Assembly: GCF_009729545.1 (NCBI RefSeq)
Contig: NZ_WFIY01000004.1
Location: 1,152,001 to 1,216,000, forward strand
DNA: 64,000 bases
Direction: 5' to 3'
DNA from: Acidianus infernus
Lineage (GTDB): Archaea > Thermoproteota > Thermoprotei_A > Sulfolobales > Sulfolobaceae
Shown here in pieces: positions 8,974 to 18,126 of this stretch. The position numbers and the translations under genes are program-made. Within the stretch, counting starts at the first letter, position 1. Each line of letters starts with the position of its first letter. The notes under the pieces were generated by a model that saw nothing but the letters and a program-made list of their open reading frames with translations, was not told where the DNA came from and made no database searches.

Positions 8974-9554
8974 AGGACTTTAGATCTAAAAAAGTAGCAA
9001 TAGTTGCTAACTGTATTCTAAATCAGAACTCTAAGGTTATAGGCTTCGCAAAATATAAGGGAATGGTTAAAGAGATTGTAGATTTGCTTTATGAATATAA
9101 TTACGGAATTCTTCAATTGCCTTGCCCAGAAACTCTTTTTGCTGGAGCAAGGAGATGGTGGCAAGTGAGAGATCAATATGATACTGAAGGGTATAGAGAG
9201 CATTGTAGAATGCTGGCAAAGCCTATAATAACAATGTTAAAGGAGTACCAAAAGGAAGGATACGACGTCGTGCTTATAGGAGTTGATGGAAGCCCATCTT
9301 GCGGAATTAATTTATCTCCTACAAGTAAAAAATGGGGTGGCCCACCAACACTTAGAGATGAAGATGCGTGGAATGCTGAGATGATAAATAAACCTGGAAT
9401 TTTCATGGAAGTGTTAATGGAAGAGATTAAGAAGGCAGGATTAAAGGAACCTAAAGTAATTGGCGTAGGTTTAGATTTAAAAGATGCAGAACACTGGAAT
9501 AACGAGGAAATTACGAATATTATAGCCGAATTAAAGGAGAAATTATCAAAGTAA
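8970..9554 (+). CDS. DUF523/TudS-like protein, possible thiouracil desulfidase
   Basis: A 194-residue soluble protein with three well-placed cysteines: VANCILNQN near the N-terminus, QLPCPETLF at about residue 50, and GVDGSPSCGINLSPTS near 110. The set CPE and GSPSCG is that of DUF523-type proteins; TudS, a bacterial 2-thiouracil desulfidase of this family, uses three cysteines to hold a [4Fe-4S] cluster. The gene is the last of the dihydropyrimidinase - permease operon (4-bp overlap), which fits removal of sulfur from an imported thiopyrimidine before reduction. The function is inferred from family and context. Confidence 0.65.
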   Translation: MKDFRSKKVAIVANCILNQNSKVIGFAKYKGMVKEIVDLLYEYNYGILQLPCPETLFAGARRWWQVRDQYDTEGYREHCRMLAKPIITMLKEYQKEGYDVVLIGVDGSPSCGINLSPTSKKWGGPPTLRDEDAWNAEMINKPGIFMEVLMEEIKKAGLKEPKVIGVGLDLKDAEHWNNEEITNIIAELKEKLSK

Positions 9555-9652
9555 CAATACAAAGAAACTAAAACCACAATAATATATGGTATAAAATTGA
9601 ATTTATAAGAAAATGAGACTATAATCCTAGCCATTGTTTGGCTATAGTTGTT

Positions 9653-9728
9653 GTGTTTACCAGTGACGTAACTTATCTTTAATTCCGTTACGGGCTTAAG
9701 GGATCATACACCCTTCGAGGGAACACGA
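9653..9728 (+). repeat. Short hairpin element, copy 1 (MITE-like)
   Basis: The plus strand runs from GTGTTTACCAGTGACGTAAC to CCCTTCGAGGGAACAC. It matches the minus strand of 33697-33769, with an extra segment of about 10 bp here. The ends are weak inverted repeats (GTGTTT...AACAC) and CCCTTCGAGGG forms a small hairpin. No protein is encoded. Confidence 0.6.
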
Positions 9729-9844
9729 CTACCTTCCTAATTTGGGGCAATCTCCAACATAAACTGGCCGCCATCCAAATACCTAACACTCTAATACCCC
9801 ACCATCGTGAGCATTGTCCGTCATACTCCTTTAGTTACAAAAAA

Positions 9845-9992
9845 GGGGATTAAGGTGGCGGAAAGAGGATGGGTAGCCAAAGAAAGTTTTTGGCGTTAAT
9901 GAGCTTCTCCCCAGCATTTCTCTGGAGGGTAGTTCTCTGGACTCGAATTGATAAGCCCCTTGGGAGGGAACCCTCTAAGGCGGGAGGAGGTA
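9845..9992 (+). repeat. tnpB-right-end-like repeat (copy A)
   Basis: Contains the conserved blocks GGGATTAAGGTGGCGGAAAG, GGGTAGCCAAAGAAAGTTTT, CTCCCCAGCATTTCTCTGG, TTCTCTGGACTCGAATTGAT and CCCCTTGGGAGGGAACCC. Copies B (47701-47873), C (33391-33499) and D (60541-60580) share parts of this order. It fills the gap between the TudS-like gene and the DUF302 gene. The structured GC-rich 3' part and the association elsewhere with tnpB fragments point to an insertion-element end or its guide-RNA region. The sequence between 9729 and 9844 shows nothing recognisable. Confidence 0.6.
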
Positions 9993-10002
9993 GGGATAAG
10001 CC

Positions 10003-10368
10003 TTAGGTTATCGAATTGATTATTGAATTTACTGCCTCATCCATTTTCTTAACTATATCATGTTTGACCCCATACTCTCTGGCTATTTCGCTTGGCATTT
10101 TTGTTCCGAGAAAGGTTTTCCCATCTTTTTCCCAAATTGCTATCCTAAGAGGAAGATCGAGACTTACCTCTATCTTCTCTTGCATTAATAAAGTCCCTGC
10201 CCTAGGATTGCCGAATATTATAACCTTATCTTTAGGTAAAGAAAGTCCTACCTTTTCAGCATTTTTAGAATGGTCTATCTCAGCAAATATTTCACCTATT
10301 TCCTTTATTTTATCTTTTACCATTTTTTCACATTCTTCAAAACTAAATTTACATTCTTTAATTATCAT
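10003..10368 (-). CDS. DUF302-family protein
   Basis: A small soluble protein with the DUF302 core pattern: FGNPRAGTLLMQEK followed by DLPLRIAIWEKDGKTFLG and a C-terminal helix. Proteins of this family have a compact alpha-beta fold and no assigned biochemical role. The frame opens at a GTG at 10377, but the ATG at 10368 has a GTGAG sequence 5 nt upstream and a TATA-like run further back, so it is preferred. It ends close to repeat copy A and is divergent from the zinc-ribbon gene. Confidence 0.75.
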   Translation of the reverse strand: MIIKECKFSFEECEKMVKDKIKEIGEIFAEIDHSKNAEKVGLSLPKDKVIIFGNPRAGTLLMQEKIEVSLDLPLRIAIWEKDGKTFLGTKMPSEIAREYGVKHDIVKKMDEAVNSIINSIT

Positions 10369-10461
10369 ATTTCTCACTTCAGAAACATGTTATTAAAAAT
10401 TTTCCCAGAATCAATCTGACCTTGTGAATAAAGCTTTTAATTAATTAGACCACATCAACGT

Positions 10462-10725
10462 ATGAAATTTTGTCCAAAGTGCGGTTCCTACATGAAACCT
10501 AAAGGAAATTCAATGGTTTGTCCTAAGTGCGGGTATAAAGAAGAAGGAGTTGAAAACATTACTTTCACTGAAAAGAAATCTCATGATAGGGACGTAACTA
10601 TAGTAGCCGATGGAAGAAGAATTAAAGGAGGAATTGCCTTGAATTTGTGCCCTAGATGTGGTAACGCTGTAGTAATAAAAATTGGAAAGAAATACAAGTG
10701 TAGGGCCTGCGGTTATATATTCTAA
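10462..10725 (+). CDS. RPB9/TFS-like double zinc-ribbon protein
   Basis: 87 residues with two zinc ribbons: FCPKCG...VCPKCG at the N-terminus, like RNA polymerase subunit M/RPB9 and TFS, and LCPRCGNAVVIKIGKKYKCRACGYIF at the C-terminus. TFS cleavage factors carry an acidic Asp-Glu pair on the second ribbon's hairpin; here the hairpin is KIGKKY with no acidic residues, and the protein is shorter than TFS (about 110). It is therefore probably a non-cleaving TFS paralogue or another RNA polymerase- or nucleic-acid-binding ribbon. CTTTTAATTA lies about 25 bp before the ATG, fitting leaderless expression. Confidence 0.75.
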   Translation: MKFCPKCGSYMKPKGNSMVCPKCGYKEEGVENITFTEKKSHDRDVTIVADGRRIKGGIALNLCPRCGNAVVIKIGKKYKCRACGYIF

Positions 10726-10817
10726 TCATTTCCTGCCGGAGTTCATTCTGGTCTTTGCTTCTTTACAGGTTTCCTAGTCATAAATACGTTTTTATTCGCG
10801 AAATACTTTAATTCTTT

Positions 10818-11231
10818 ATGATAACCTTCAGCGTAGGTAGGAAGTTTGATGTTTCTCCTCAGGCAGTTTGGAGTATAGTAAAGGACGTAAATTCTATTCC
10901 TAAATATTGGAAGGGGACTAGGGAACTTCATGTTGATAAAATTGCAGAAGGAGTTTATGAAGGGACAGTAAGGTTCGCCTTTCCCTCTAAGGGAAGGATA
11001 AGGCTTATAATTGACGACGAGAATAGAAAACTCACGTTCAATTATCTTTCAGGTCCTATAAAAGGTTATAACATAGTAGAAGTTAAAGAGAATGAAATAA
11101 TATCAACTTGGAGAGTTAAAATGAGCCTTTTATTAACTTTAGCTGAGAGTTGGAACGCGAAACATTTTAAGCAAGGTACTGAGCATGCATTAGAGAGGAT
11201 AATTTCTGAAGCTAAATTTGGTATTCCATAA
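10818..11231 (+). CDS. SRPBCC/START-like small ligand-binding protein
   Basis: A 137-residue protein with the polyketide-cyclase-like layout: VGRKFDVSPQAVWSIVKDVNSIPKYWKG at the start, beta strands in the middle (GRIRLIIDDENRKLTFNY) and a long C-terminal helix. Such proteins bind hydrophobic ligands or lipids, and no ligand can be proposed here. Expressed on its own; an AT-rich box lies roughly 25 bp before the ATG. Confidence 0.65.
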   Translation: MITFSVGRKFDVSPQAVWSIVKDVNSIPKYWKGTRELHVDKIAEGVYEGTVRFAFPSKGRIRLIIDDENRKLTFNYLSGPIKGYNIVEVKENEIISTWRVKMSLLLTLAESWNAKHFKQGTEHALERIISEAKFGIP

Positions 11232-11309
11232 TTATGGTTTTAGACCTTTATATACTTTTTTAAAAATCGAAGTGGAAAAATTTAAAAGTCTTTATTTTTA
11301 CGCCTAATT

Positions 11310-12848
11310 ATGGCTAGCTCAAGTAAAATTTTCGTTCGTGAAAGTTCTGGGTTAATAAAAGATGTTTCATTAACTGATGCAATAATGCTCAATCTAGGGA
11401 ACCTCTCTGCAGGAGAAGCTCTCTTCGAGTCTATTTCCCCTTATGTTACTCAAGGAGGAGTATTATGGCTAGCGTCAGTGTTAGCTTTTGTACTATCAAT
11501 TCCACAAATTATTGTTTACACGCTAATGACGTTAAAAATTAGGAGGACGGGAGGAGATTATGTGTGGATAACTAGAAACATTGACGGAAGACTCGGTTCA
11601 ATTTTGGCATTATCTTATTTAATACAAAGCACTGCGTATTTTGCAATAATAGCGTTCTTTTCTGCGTCATCAGTTAATGCAGTACTTTGCGTAATTGGTA
11701 AGTTAGACGGAAATCCTTCTTTGCTATATTTAGCCTCACACATTTTTGTTAATCCTTATTGCTCTCCAACTTTAGATCAAAGGTTAATATTTTATGGAAT
11801 TTCTGCACTATTTTTCGGAATTGTAATAGCCTTAAATATAAGGAAAGCATCGTGGGGATATAAACTGGTTACTGGTTTAGGATTATTTTCAATTCTTTCT
11901 CTAATTCTAGGAATTATAGTAATAGGCATTAATGCTTCAGACTTTGCCACTAAAATTGCTCCTTTTGCCTCAGCATTTAATATACCAACAACATCAAGCA
12001 AAGTTTTCTTCCCTTCAGATTTCAGCATATTTGCAACATTAGCACTTTTACCCATGTTTGCATTATATACATATCCTTGGATTAATGCAGGACCTGCGGT
12101 CTCAGCAGAGTTTAGGAACGCAGAAAAGGTTGCAAAACTTAATATCATCATTGCCTCCTTACTAACTTTTTTACTAGTTACTGGAGCGTTTCTAGAGATG
12201 GACCTAGTCGCTGGGTATAACTTTAATATTACAGCATATCCTACTTTCATTTATAACTTCTGGACAGTGGCTATTGCCTTAGCAGGTAATCCAGTATTAC
12301 AGTGGATCATAGGCTTGGGTGTAATACTCTGGAACTTCTATACTTTATCATATGGAGTCGTTATGTTCTCCAGGTACGTGTTTGCACTATCCTTTGATAG
12401 AGTATTGCCAGAGAAGTTTTCAGAAGTAAACAAGTACGGCTCTCCAGTTTACGCTCACTTATTAGATTTAACAATAACGTTGATATTACTTGCAGTACCG
12501 GTGATGTCAGTCTCTGCAGCTACATCACTTTACGGAACTACAATTTTAGGCGCAGTGTATTTACTTTTCGGAGTATTAGCAGGGGCAGTATATGGATTTA
12601 AGAATAAGGAGAGAGTATTACAGATAGCCGGAATAATCGCTGCAGGATACTTATCTTACTTAGCATACGAGGCTGCTACTAATCCATTATTCGGCTTTAT
12701 GACGTCTAGTGGAGTAAATATGATAACTCTAACATTCGTGGTATCCGCATATGCATTTGCAATCATAGTATATTTCGCATCTTGGTATAAGCATAAGAGA
12801 GAAGGAATAGACGTTTCAACAGCTTTTAAAGAAATACCTCCAGAGTAA
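11310..12848 (+). CDS. APC-superfamily amino acid permease
   Basis: A 512-residue membrane protein with about 12 helices. The N-terminal SGLIKDVSLTDAIMLNLGNLSAGEA corresponds to the unwound first helix of APC transporters, and RRTGGDYVWITRNIDG to the helix 2-3 loop. The C-terminus is soluble (KHKREGIDVSTAFKEIPPE). A TTTAAAAG box lies about 26 bp upstream of the ATG, so expression is probably leaderless. The substrate is unknown; amino acids are the usual cargo. It is convergent with the aldehyde dehydrogenase. Confidence 0.82.
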   Translation: MASSSKIFVRESSGLIKDVSLTDAIMLNLGNLSAGEALFESISPYVTQGGVLWLASVLAFVLSIPQIIVYTLMTLKIRRTGGDYVWITRNIDGRLGSILALSYLIQSTAYFAIIAFFSASSVNAVLCVIGKLDGNPSLLYLASHIFVNPYCSPTLDQRLIFYGISALFFGIVIALNIRKASWGYKLVTGLGLFSILSLILGIIVIGINASDFATKIAPFASAFNIPTTSSKVFFPSDFSIFATLALLPMFALYTYPWINAGPAVSAEFRNAEKVAKLNIIIASLLTFLLVTGAFLEMDLVAGYNFNITAYPTFIYNFWTVAIALAGNPVLQWIIGLGVILWNFYTLSYGVVMFSRYVFALSFDRVLPEKFSEVNKYGSPVYAHLLDLTITLILLAVPVMSVSAATSLYGTTILGAVYLLFGVLAGAVYGFKNKERVLQIAGIIAAGYLSYLAYEAATNPLFGFMTSSGVNMITLTFVVSAYAFAIIVYFASWYKHKREGIDVSTAFKEIPPE

Positions 12849-12891
12849 AAATCTTTTTTAAAGAAAAAGAAAGAAAAGATATTGTCGTTTT

Positions 12892-14379
12892 TTAATCTGT
12901 ATAAGGTGGAATCACTTCTCCTGCCGTAGGATCTTTACTATAGTCTATGTATACGTTCTTTACCTTAACGTACTCTTCAACTCCGTATCTTGAGTTCTCT
13001 CCAGCTTGACCAGACATTCTAAATCCTGTATGATAACCTTGAGTTGCCTCTGGTCCTGGCATGTTAATGTAAAGCTCTCCAAACTTTATTTCCCTAGCAG
13101 CTTTCATAGCTAGACTAACGTCCTTTGTAAACAAGTATGAAGCTAAGCCGTAGTCTGAATCGTTTGCTAACTCTATAACCTCATCGAAATCGTCTCCAAC
13201 TTTCATTGCACCAATTACTGGACCAAATATTTCTTCCCTGAATATCTTCATATCCTGTCTTACGTCAGTTAATATTGTAGGCATGTAGAAGAAACCTTTA
13301 GAATACCTCTCCGGTAACTGTGGTTTACCTCCTCCATATAATATCTTTGCTCCTTGATTTACTGCCTCTTCAACGAAGCCTGAGACTTTCTTTAATTGTT
13401 GATCATTTATTAGTGGTCCCATATCACTGGTCCTAGGTTCGCCTATCTTTAACCTCTTGGTTTTCTCTATAAACAGATTGAGGAATTTATCGTAGACGTC
13501 TTCGTGGACGTAAAGCCTCTCTGCTGCAATGCACGATTGACCAGCGTTCCAGTACTTTGCCCACATCAATACTTTTGCGGCTAATTCTAAGTCAGCATCC
13601 TTCCATACGATGAACGGAGCTTTTCCTCCCAACTCTAGAATTAATTTAGCCATGATTGAGGAGGCAGACTTCATTACTTGAACTCCAGTCCTTGATTCTC
13701 CAGTCAAGGTTATTACTGAGATCTTTTTGTGAGAAGTCATGTAATCTCCTATAACGCTTCCTTTGCCAGTTATTAGGTTAACAGTTCCGGGAGGAAATCC
13801 TGCTTGTCTTACTTTCTCAACTATCCAACCTGCTACAAACGGTGTATCTGAGCTAGGCTTTAGAACTACTGTATTACCGGTTATTAATGCTGGGCCTATT
13901 TTTCTAGCTATCATTGCGGCTGGAAAGTTCCATGGAGTTATGGCAAGAACTACGCCATAGGGAACCTTATACTGGAATATAACTCTCTCTGGCTTTGTTC
14001 CCTCAACAACGTCGCCGGTAATTTTTCTTGCAAATTCCGCATAATACTGTAACTGATCTAAGACTCCATCAACTTCTTGTACTGCCTCTTTTCTAGGCTT
14101 TCCTACTTCGTCCATTAATAGGTTTTCTAAGCTCTCTCTGTCCTGCCTAATTAGGTCAATTAGTCTGTAGAGATATTTACTCCTCTCAACTGAAGTTAAT
14201 TTCTCCCATTTCTTCTGCGCATCATATGCTGCATCTATTGCTCTATCTACATCTTCTTTTGATGCCGCGGCAAATTTTCCGTAAAGTTCTCCTGTAGAAG
14301 GATTATATTTATTTAAGTATTCTTCAGAAGAAGGCTTAACCCATTCTCCGTTAATGAATAACTCTTGAATTTTCTCCAT
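12892..14379 (-). CDS. NAD(P)-dependent aldehyde dehydrogenase
   Basis: A full-length 495-residue member of the ALDH superfamily. It has the oxyanion Asn in TPWNFP (N151), the general base in ILELGGKAP (E249), the nucleophile in NAGQSCIAAERLY (C283), and the EEIFGPV and C-terminal motifs. It oxidises an aldehyde to the acid; Sulfolobales relatives act on glyceraldehyde, succinic semialdehyde or sugar-derived semialdehydes, and the sequence does not decide between them. A TATTTTTAAG box lies about 26 bp before the ATG, and a perfect AAATTAAC-N3-GTTAATTT dyad is about 41 bp further upstream, as at the hydrogenase and sreA promoters. Confidence 0.88.
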   Translation of the reverse strand: MEKIQELFINGEWVKPSSEEYLNKYNPSTGELYGKFAAASKEDVDRAIDAAYDAQKKWEKLTSVERSKYLYRLIDLIRQDRESLENLLMDEVGKPRKEAVQEVDGVLDQLQYYAEFARKITGDVVEGTKPERVIFQYKVPYGVVLAITPWNFPAAMIARKIGPALITGNTVVLKPSSDTPFVAGWIVEKVRQAGFPPGTVNLITGKGSVIGDYMTSHKKISVITLTGESRTGVQVMKSASSIMAKLILELGGKAPFIVWKDADLELAAKVLMWAKYWNAGQSCIAAERLYVHEDVYDKFLNLFIEKTKRLKIGEPRTSDMGPLINDQQLKKVSGFVEEAVNQGAKILYGGGKPQLPERYSKGFFYMPTILTDVRQDMKIFREEIFGPVIGAMKVGDDFDEVIELANDSDYGLASYLFTKDVSLAMKAAREIKFGELYINMPGPEATQGYHTGFRMSGQAGENSRYGVEEYVKVKNVYIDYSKDPTAGEVIPPYTD

Positions 14380-14436
14380 ATATTAATTTCGACTTCTAAC
14401 CTTAAAAATAATGCCACCCTCAATCAATTAAACTGG

Positions 14437-14455
14437 AAATTAACGTTGTTAATTT
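14437..14455. promoter_or_regulatory. Perfect dyad AAATTAAC-GTT-GTTAATTT
   Basis: Arms of 8 bp are perfect inverted repeats around a 3-bp spacer. The centre (14446) is about 41 bp upstream of the TATA box (14401-14410) for the aldehyde dehydrogenase on the minus strand, and about 130 bp from the box for the permease on the other side. It belongs to the motif family at 43796, 50922, 53004 and 63498. Confidence 0.7.
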
Positions 14456-14602
14456 GTTAGACTCAGAGTGAGTTTAAAATTTTATTCTCTGTAACAAAGT
14501 ATAATCCTCATTATTAATAATGCTAGTTAGGAGCTTCTTCCTTTCACATAGTTAACGATTTTGGTGTTTAATTTTTTAAGATAAGACTTTGCTTCTCTTA
14601 TC

Positions 14603-15877
14603 GTGAAAAGAAAGCTTAACTTACTTGAGGCTACAGCAATAGGTTTGGGAAATATTATTGGAGCAGGAATATTTGTAATGGCGGGGAGCATAATTTACTT
14701 AGCAGGACCAGGGGCGTTACTTTCTTTCATCGTCACGGGTTTGTTAGCAATGAGCATAGGGTTAAACAGCGCTGAATTAGCGTCAAAATTTCCTAACACC
14801 GAAGGTGGAGTTTACTCTTTTGCTAAGCTGACCATGGGAGACACTGTAGGCTTTCTAGTTGGATGGATGAGAATGATCTCTTACTCTATCTCTGGTGCAG
14901 CTACTGCCCTAGGTTTCGCAAGTTATTTACCTTTTCCTTCCCTTGACTATGTAATTGCGGGAGTATTAATAATAGCCCTTGGCTTAATTTACTTGGCAGG
15001 ATTAAAATTAGCATCAGAAATTGAAACTGCGTTAGTTATTATAAACATAATAGGACTTGTCTCTTTCATTTCATTTTCTATCCTTGTAGGTAAATTCGTT
15101 TCTTCGCATTTTACCCCAATAGCCCCTCATGGGATTCAAGGCATACTTTCCGGAGCTTCTCTAGCTTTCTTCGCTTATTCGGGATTTAACACAATAGCTA
15201 CTTTAACTCCAGACGTTGAGGACGGAGAAAGGAAAGTTCCAAAGGCAATAATCCTTTCCTTAATTGTTACTTCTATACTTTACATCTTGGTAGTATTTTC
15301 CATGCTTTACGTATTGCCATGGCAAGTTTACGGTACTCAAGGTAATCCTTTATCTTTTGCCCTCCAACAGATTCACGCCCCTACTTACGTAGTTATATTA
15401 ATTTCGACTACAGCAATAATTGCTACAGTAACTGTTACTTTATCAACTATAATAGCAACTGTTAGGACACTAAAGCAAATGGCGGAAGATGATTTAATAC
15501 CTCGAAGATTTTCCAAAGATACTCTTTCGTCTGTTGTAGTTTTAGGAATAATGATCTCCTCTCTAGCTTTAGGTAACGTGGAAGTAATAGGTTTAGTCTC
15601 AAACTTTGGTACAGTGTTTTCATATATTACTACCGCTGCGGCAGTAATTATTTCTAGGAGGAGAGGAATGCATGGAAAGTTTTCAGCACCTGCTTACCCT
15701 GTCCTGCAAATGATTTCCATCATTCTCTCCTTAGTGGTTATCGTCTCTTTAGGTAAAGAAAGTTTAATGCTTGGTGCAGTTTCACTAATAATTGGGCTGT
15801 TAATTCATGAAGTTCATGTTCAGATAAACGTAATAGAGAAAGGAAAAAGATTAAGTCCTCACGGCAAATTAGAATAA
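14603..15877 (+). CDS. APC-family amino acid transporter
   Basis: 424 residues and about 12 helices. The N-terminal ATAIGLGNIIGAGIFVMAGS is the classic APC helix-1 signature, and KFPNTEGGVYSFAKLTMGD follows. The start is GTG at 14603: a TTTTTTAAGATA box lies about 27 bp before it, fitting leaderless transcription. Compared with 11310-12848 it is shorter and closer to the yhdG/cationic amino acid type. The substrate is not predictable. Divergent from the aldehyde dehydrogenase, with which it shares a 223-bp intergenic region. Confidence 0.82.
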   Translation: MKRKLNLLEATAIGLGNIIGAGIFVMAGSIIYLAGPGALLSFIVTGLLAMSIGLNSAELASKFPNTEGGVYSFAKLTMGDTVGFLVGWMRMISYSISGAATALGFASYLPFPSLDYVIAGVLIIALGLIYLAGLKLASEIETALVIINIIGLVSFISFSILVGKFVSSHFTPIAPHGIQGILSGASLAFFAYSGFNTIATLTPDVEDGERKVPKAIILSLIVTSILYILVVFSMLYVLPWQVYGTQGNPLSFALQQIHAPTYVVILISTTAIIATVTVTLSTIIATVRTLKQMAEDDLIPRRFSKDTLSSVVVLGIMISSLALGNVEVIGLVSNFGTVFSYITTAAAVIISRRRGMHGKFSAPAYPVLQMISIILSLVVIVSLGKESLMLGAVSLIIGLLIHEVHVQINVIEKGKRLSPHGKLE

Positions 15878-15907
15878 CATTTTTAAATTTGGAAGAGAAA
15901 GTAATCT

Positions 15908-16441
15908 ATGGATAAATTTGTTACCCATCTTCTAAATCCAGAAAGGAGGAAGATAGAAGATCCAGAAAAGTTCCTTCCTTCTCTTATCCACGGCGTTGTT
16001 GCAGAGTTAGGTTGTGGTCCAGGATATTATTGCCAGTTCTTGGTTAAGTATGCAGAGAAGGTTTACTGTGTGGATAGGAATAAGGAACTCCTAGACATTG
16101 CTAGAGAGTTAGCAAAGGGCGCGATATTCCTTAATGAAGACGCTTGTAAAACGTCTATTCCTTCATCTTCCGTAGACCAGGTTTTATTTGCAAACTCTTT
16201 CCACGATATGAGGGATAAGAAGAAAGTTTACGAGGAAGTTAAGAGAATTCTTAAGCCTGGAGGTGAGATTATAATAATAGACTGGAAGAAAGACGCCAAC
16301 TTTGGACCACCTAAGAGCGTAAGGATGAGCAAAGAAGACTACGTCAATTTCTTTTCACAGGATTTCGAGCTAGAAAAAGAATTTGAAGTTGGACCTTATC
16401 ATTTTGGATTAGTATTAAAAAGAAAGAGTGATAAAAAGTGA
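15908..16441 (+). CDS. SAM-dependent methyltransferase (class I)
   Basis: Motif I AELGCGPGYYCQFL, the acidic motif II position VYCVDRN, motif post-I DACKTSIPSSSVDQVLFANS, and RILKPGGEIIIIDWK at motif III show a Rossmann-type SAM enzyme of 177 residues. The short substrate domain suggests a small-molecule or metalloid substrate, but none can be named. TTTTTAAAT lies about 24 bp before the ATG; it follows the permease by 30 bp but probably has its own promoter. Confidence 0.8.
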   Translation: MDKFVTHLLNPERRKIEDPEKFLPSLIHGVVAELGCGPGYYCQFLVKYAEKVYCVDRNKELLDIARELAKGAIFLNEDACKTSIPSSSVDQVLFANSFHDMRDKKKVYEEVKRILKPGGEIIIIDWKKDANFGPPKSVRMSKEDYVNFFSQDFELEKEFEVGPYHFGLVLKRKSDKK

Positions 16442-16477
16442 ATTTAAGTTAGAAGGTGCATATATTATCTCTTCTTT

Positions 16478-17923
16478 TTATTCTTCAATTTTCTCAACTT
16501 CTGTTAACGGTCTCGCAACCTCCTCTAAGCTTTTTCTTTCCGCGTTAACACCGTAAAATATCTCTACTACTCCTGCAATTGCCATTAAACTCGCTCCTAA
16601 TAGGTAACCGTAGAATAGATTTATCGGCAAACCGGAGCCTATTAATGCACCGAAGACTGAAGGAGCTATTGCTCCTCCTATTCCGGTCCCTATTGCGTAA
16701 AATACTGCAATTGCCATTGCCCTAATTTCTAAAGGAAATACTTCGCTAACTGTTAAGTAAGCTGAGCTTGCTCCTGCTGAGGCGAAGAAGAATATTACTA
16801 CCCATGCTATAGTTTGAGTTAGTGCGCTCAATACTCCTAGGTAGAATAGGTATCCAGTGAAGGCAAGAAGCGCCCCCGATAGTATATAAGTTAATGATAT
16901 CATGGTTTTCCTTCCTAATGTGTCAAATAGTTTTCCTAGTAATAGTGGGCCGAAGAAGTTACCTATTGCGAAAGGAAATATATAAAGACCTATTTGATCT
17001 GCGGGAACACCGTAGAATTTGCCTAGTATTAATGCATAAGTGAAGAATATTGCGTTATATAGGAATGCTTGCCCAGCCATTAGCCATAGACCTAGGATTG
17101 CCCTCTTAGGATATTTCTTAAATACTGTATTTATGACATCGCTGAAACCTATCGTATCTCTGGGATGAATAACTAAGAATTTCTGAGGTTCCTCAAGTTC
17201 TTTCCCTGTTTGGTCTCTCACTTTATTCTCTATCTGAGTAACTATCTCTTCCGCTTCGTCAACTCTTCCGTGAACTAATAGCCATCTGGGACTTTCTGGC
17301 AAATATCTCCTTATGAGGAGAACTGCAAAGGCCAAGGAAGCTCCTACAAAGAACGCTAATCTCCAACCTAAGTTTATTGGAAAGACTGCCGGATTTAGTA
17401 TATAAAGTGAAAGTGCCGAGCCCACTATTGTTCCAATCCACCAGCTACCGTTTATTGCCAAATCGACCCAACCTCTTACCCTTGCAGGAATTAACTCGTC
17501 TATTGCAGAATTTATTGCAGAATACTCTCCACCTATTCCCAATCCCGTTATTGTTCTAAATATTGCGAGTGATATAAAGTTCCAAGAAATAGCTGAAGCT
17601 ACAGTTCCCGCAATGTAAGTTCCTAAAGTTATCATGAATAACCTTTTCCTTCCATACCTATCTGTCAAATAAGAGAAGAATATTGCACCAACTACCGCAC
17701 CTATCAAGTAGGCTGTCCCTAAAAATCCTACTTCAAAGCAGGATAAGCCCAATGTTACTGGACTCCTTAAAACATCTCCTATTATGCCGACTATTGTTAC
17801 TTCTAGACCATCTAAAATCCAAGTTATTCCCAAGGATATTACCACAAGAATGTGCCAGGGTGACCAAGGCAATCTATCTAATCTAAAGGGAATGTTTGTG
17901 TGAATTCGTTTTTGCTCTGCCAT
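16478..17923 (-). CDS. MFS transporter, sugar/organic-anion type
   Basis: About 480 residues and 12 helices. The loop 2-3 signature DRYGRKRLF, ISWNFISLAIFRTITGLGIGGEY and RVRGWVDLAINGSWWIG are those of the metabolite:proton symporter / sugar-porter group. A second DTLGRKT signature occurs after helix 8. The frame begins at a GTG at 17932, but the ATG at 17923 (MAEQKRIHTN) is the more natural start. The substrate is unknown. Confidence 0.82.
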   Translation of the reverse strand: MAEQKRIHTNIPFRLDRLPWSPWHILVVISLGITWILDGLEVTIVGIIGDVLRSPVTLGLSCFEVGFLGTAYLIGAVVGAIFFSYLTDRYGRKRLFMITLGTYIAGTVASAISWNFISLAIFRTITGLGIGGEYSAINSAIDELIPARVRGWVDLAINGSWWIGTIVGSALSLYILNPAVFPINLGWRLAFFVGASLAFAVLLIRRYLPESPRWLLVHGRVDEAEEIVTQIENKVRDQTGKELEEPQKFLVIHPRDTIGFSDVINTVFKKYPKRAILGLWLMAGQAFLYNAIFFTYALILGKFYGVPADQIGLYIFPFAIGNFFGPLLLGKLFDTLGRKTMISLTYILSGALLAFTGYLFYLGVLSALTQTIAWVVIFFFASAGASSAYLTVSEVFPLEIRAMAIAVFYAIGTGIGGAIAPSVFGALIGSGLPINLFYGYLLGASLMAIAGVVEIFYGVNAERKSLEEVARPLTEVEKIEE

Positions 17924-18126
17924 AAAAAACACCCTTTAATCATTATGTATATTATTTTACTTAAACCTTTCTTGGAAATATAAGTAGTATAAGTTAGTTA
18001 AGTAAAATTTTATTATCCGTCGTTAGATATATACTTCTAAAAATGTTTATATAATCTTTCAAATCTACGTTTAGTACAAAACTAAATTGAATAAAGGGAA
18101 GAGGCGTAAAGAAGAAGGAAAATTTC

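Noticed and set aside
9173..9634. Open frame of 153 codons on the minus strand
   Set aside because: Most of it is antisense to the TudS-like gene, whose codon pattern and motifs are clear.
11792..12250. Open frame of 152 codons on the minus strand
   Set aside because: Antisense shadow of the amino acid permease, which has a continuous helix pattern and a promoter.
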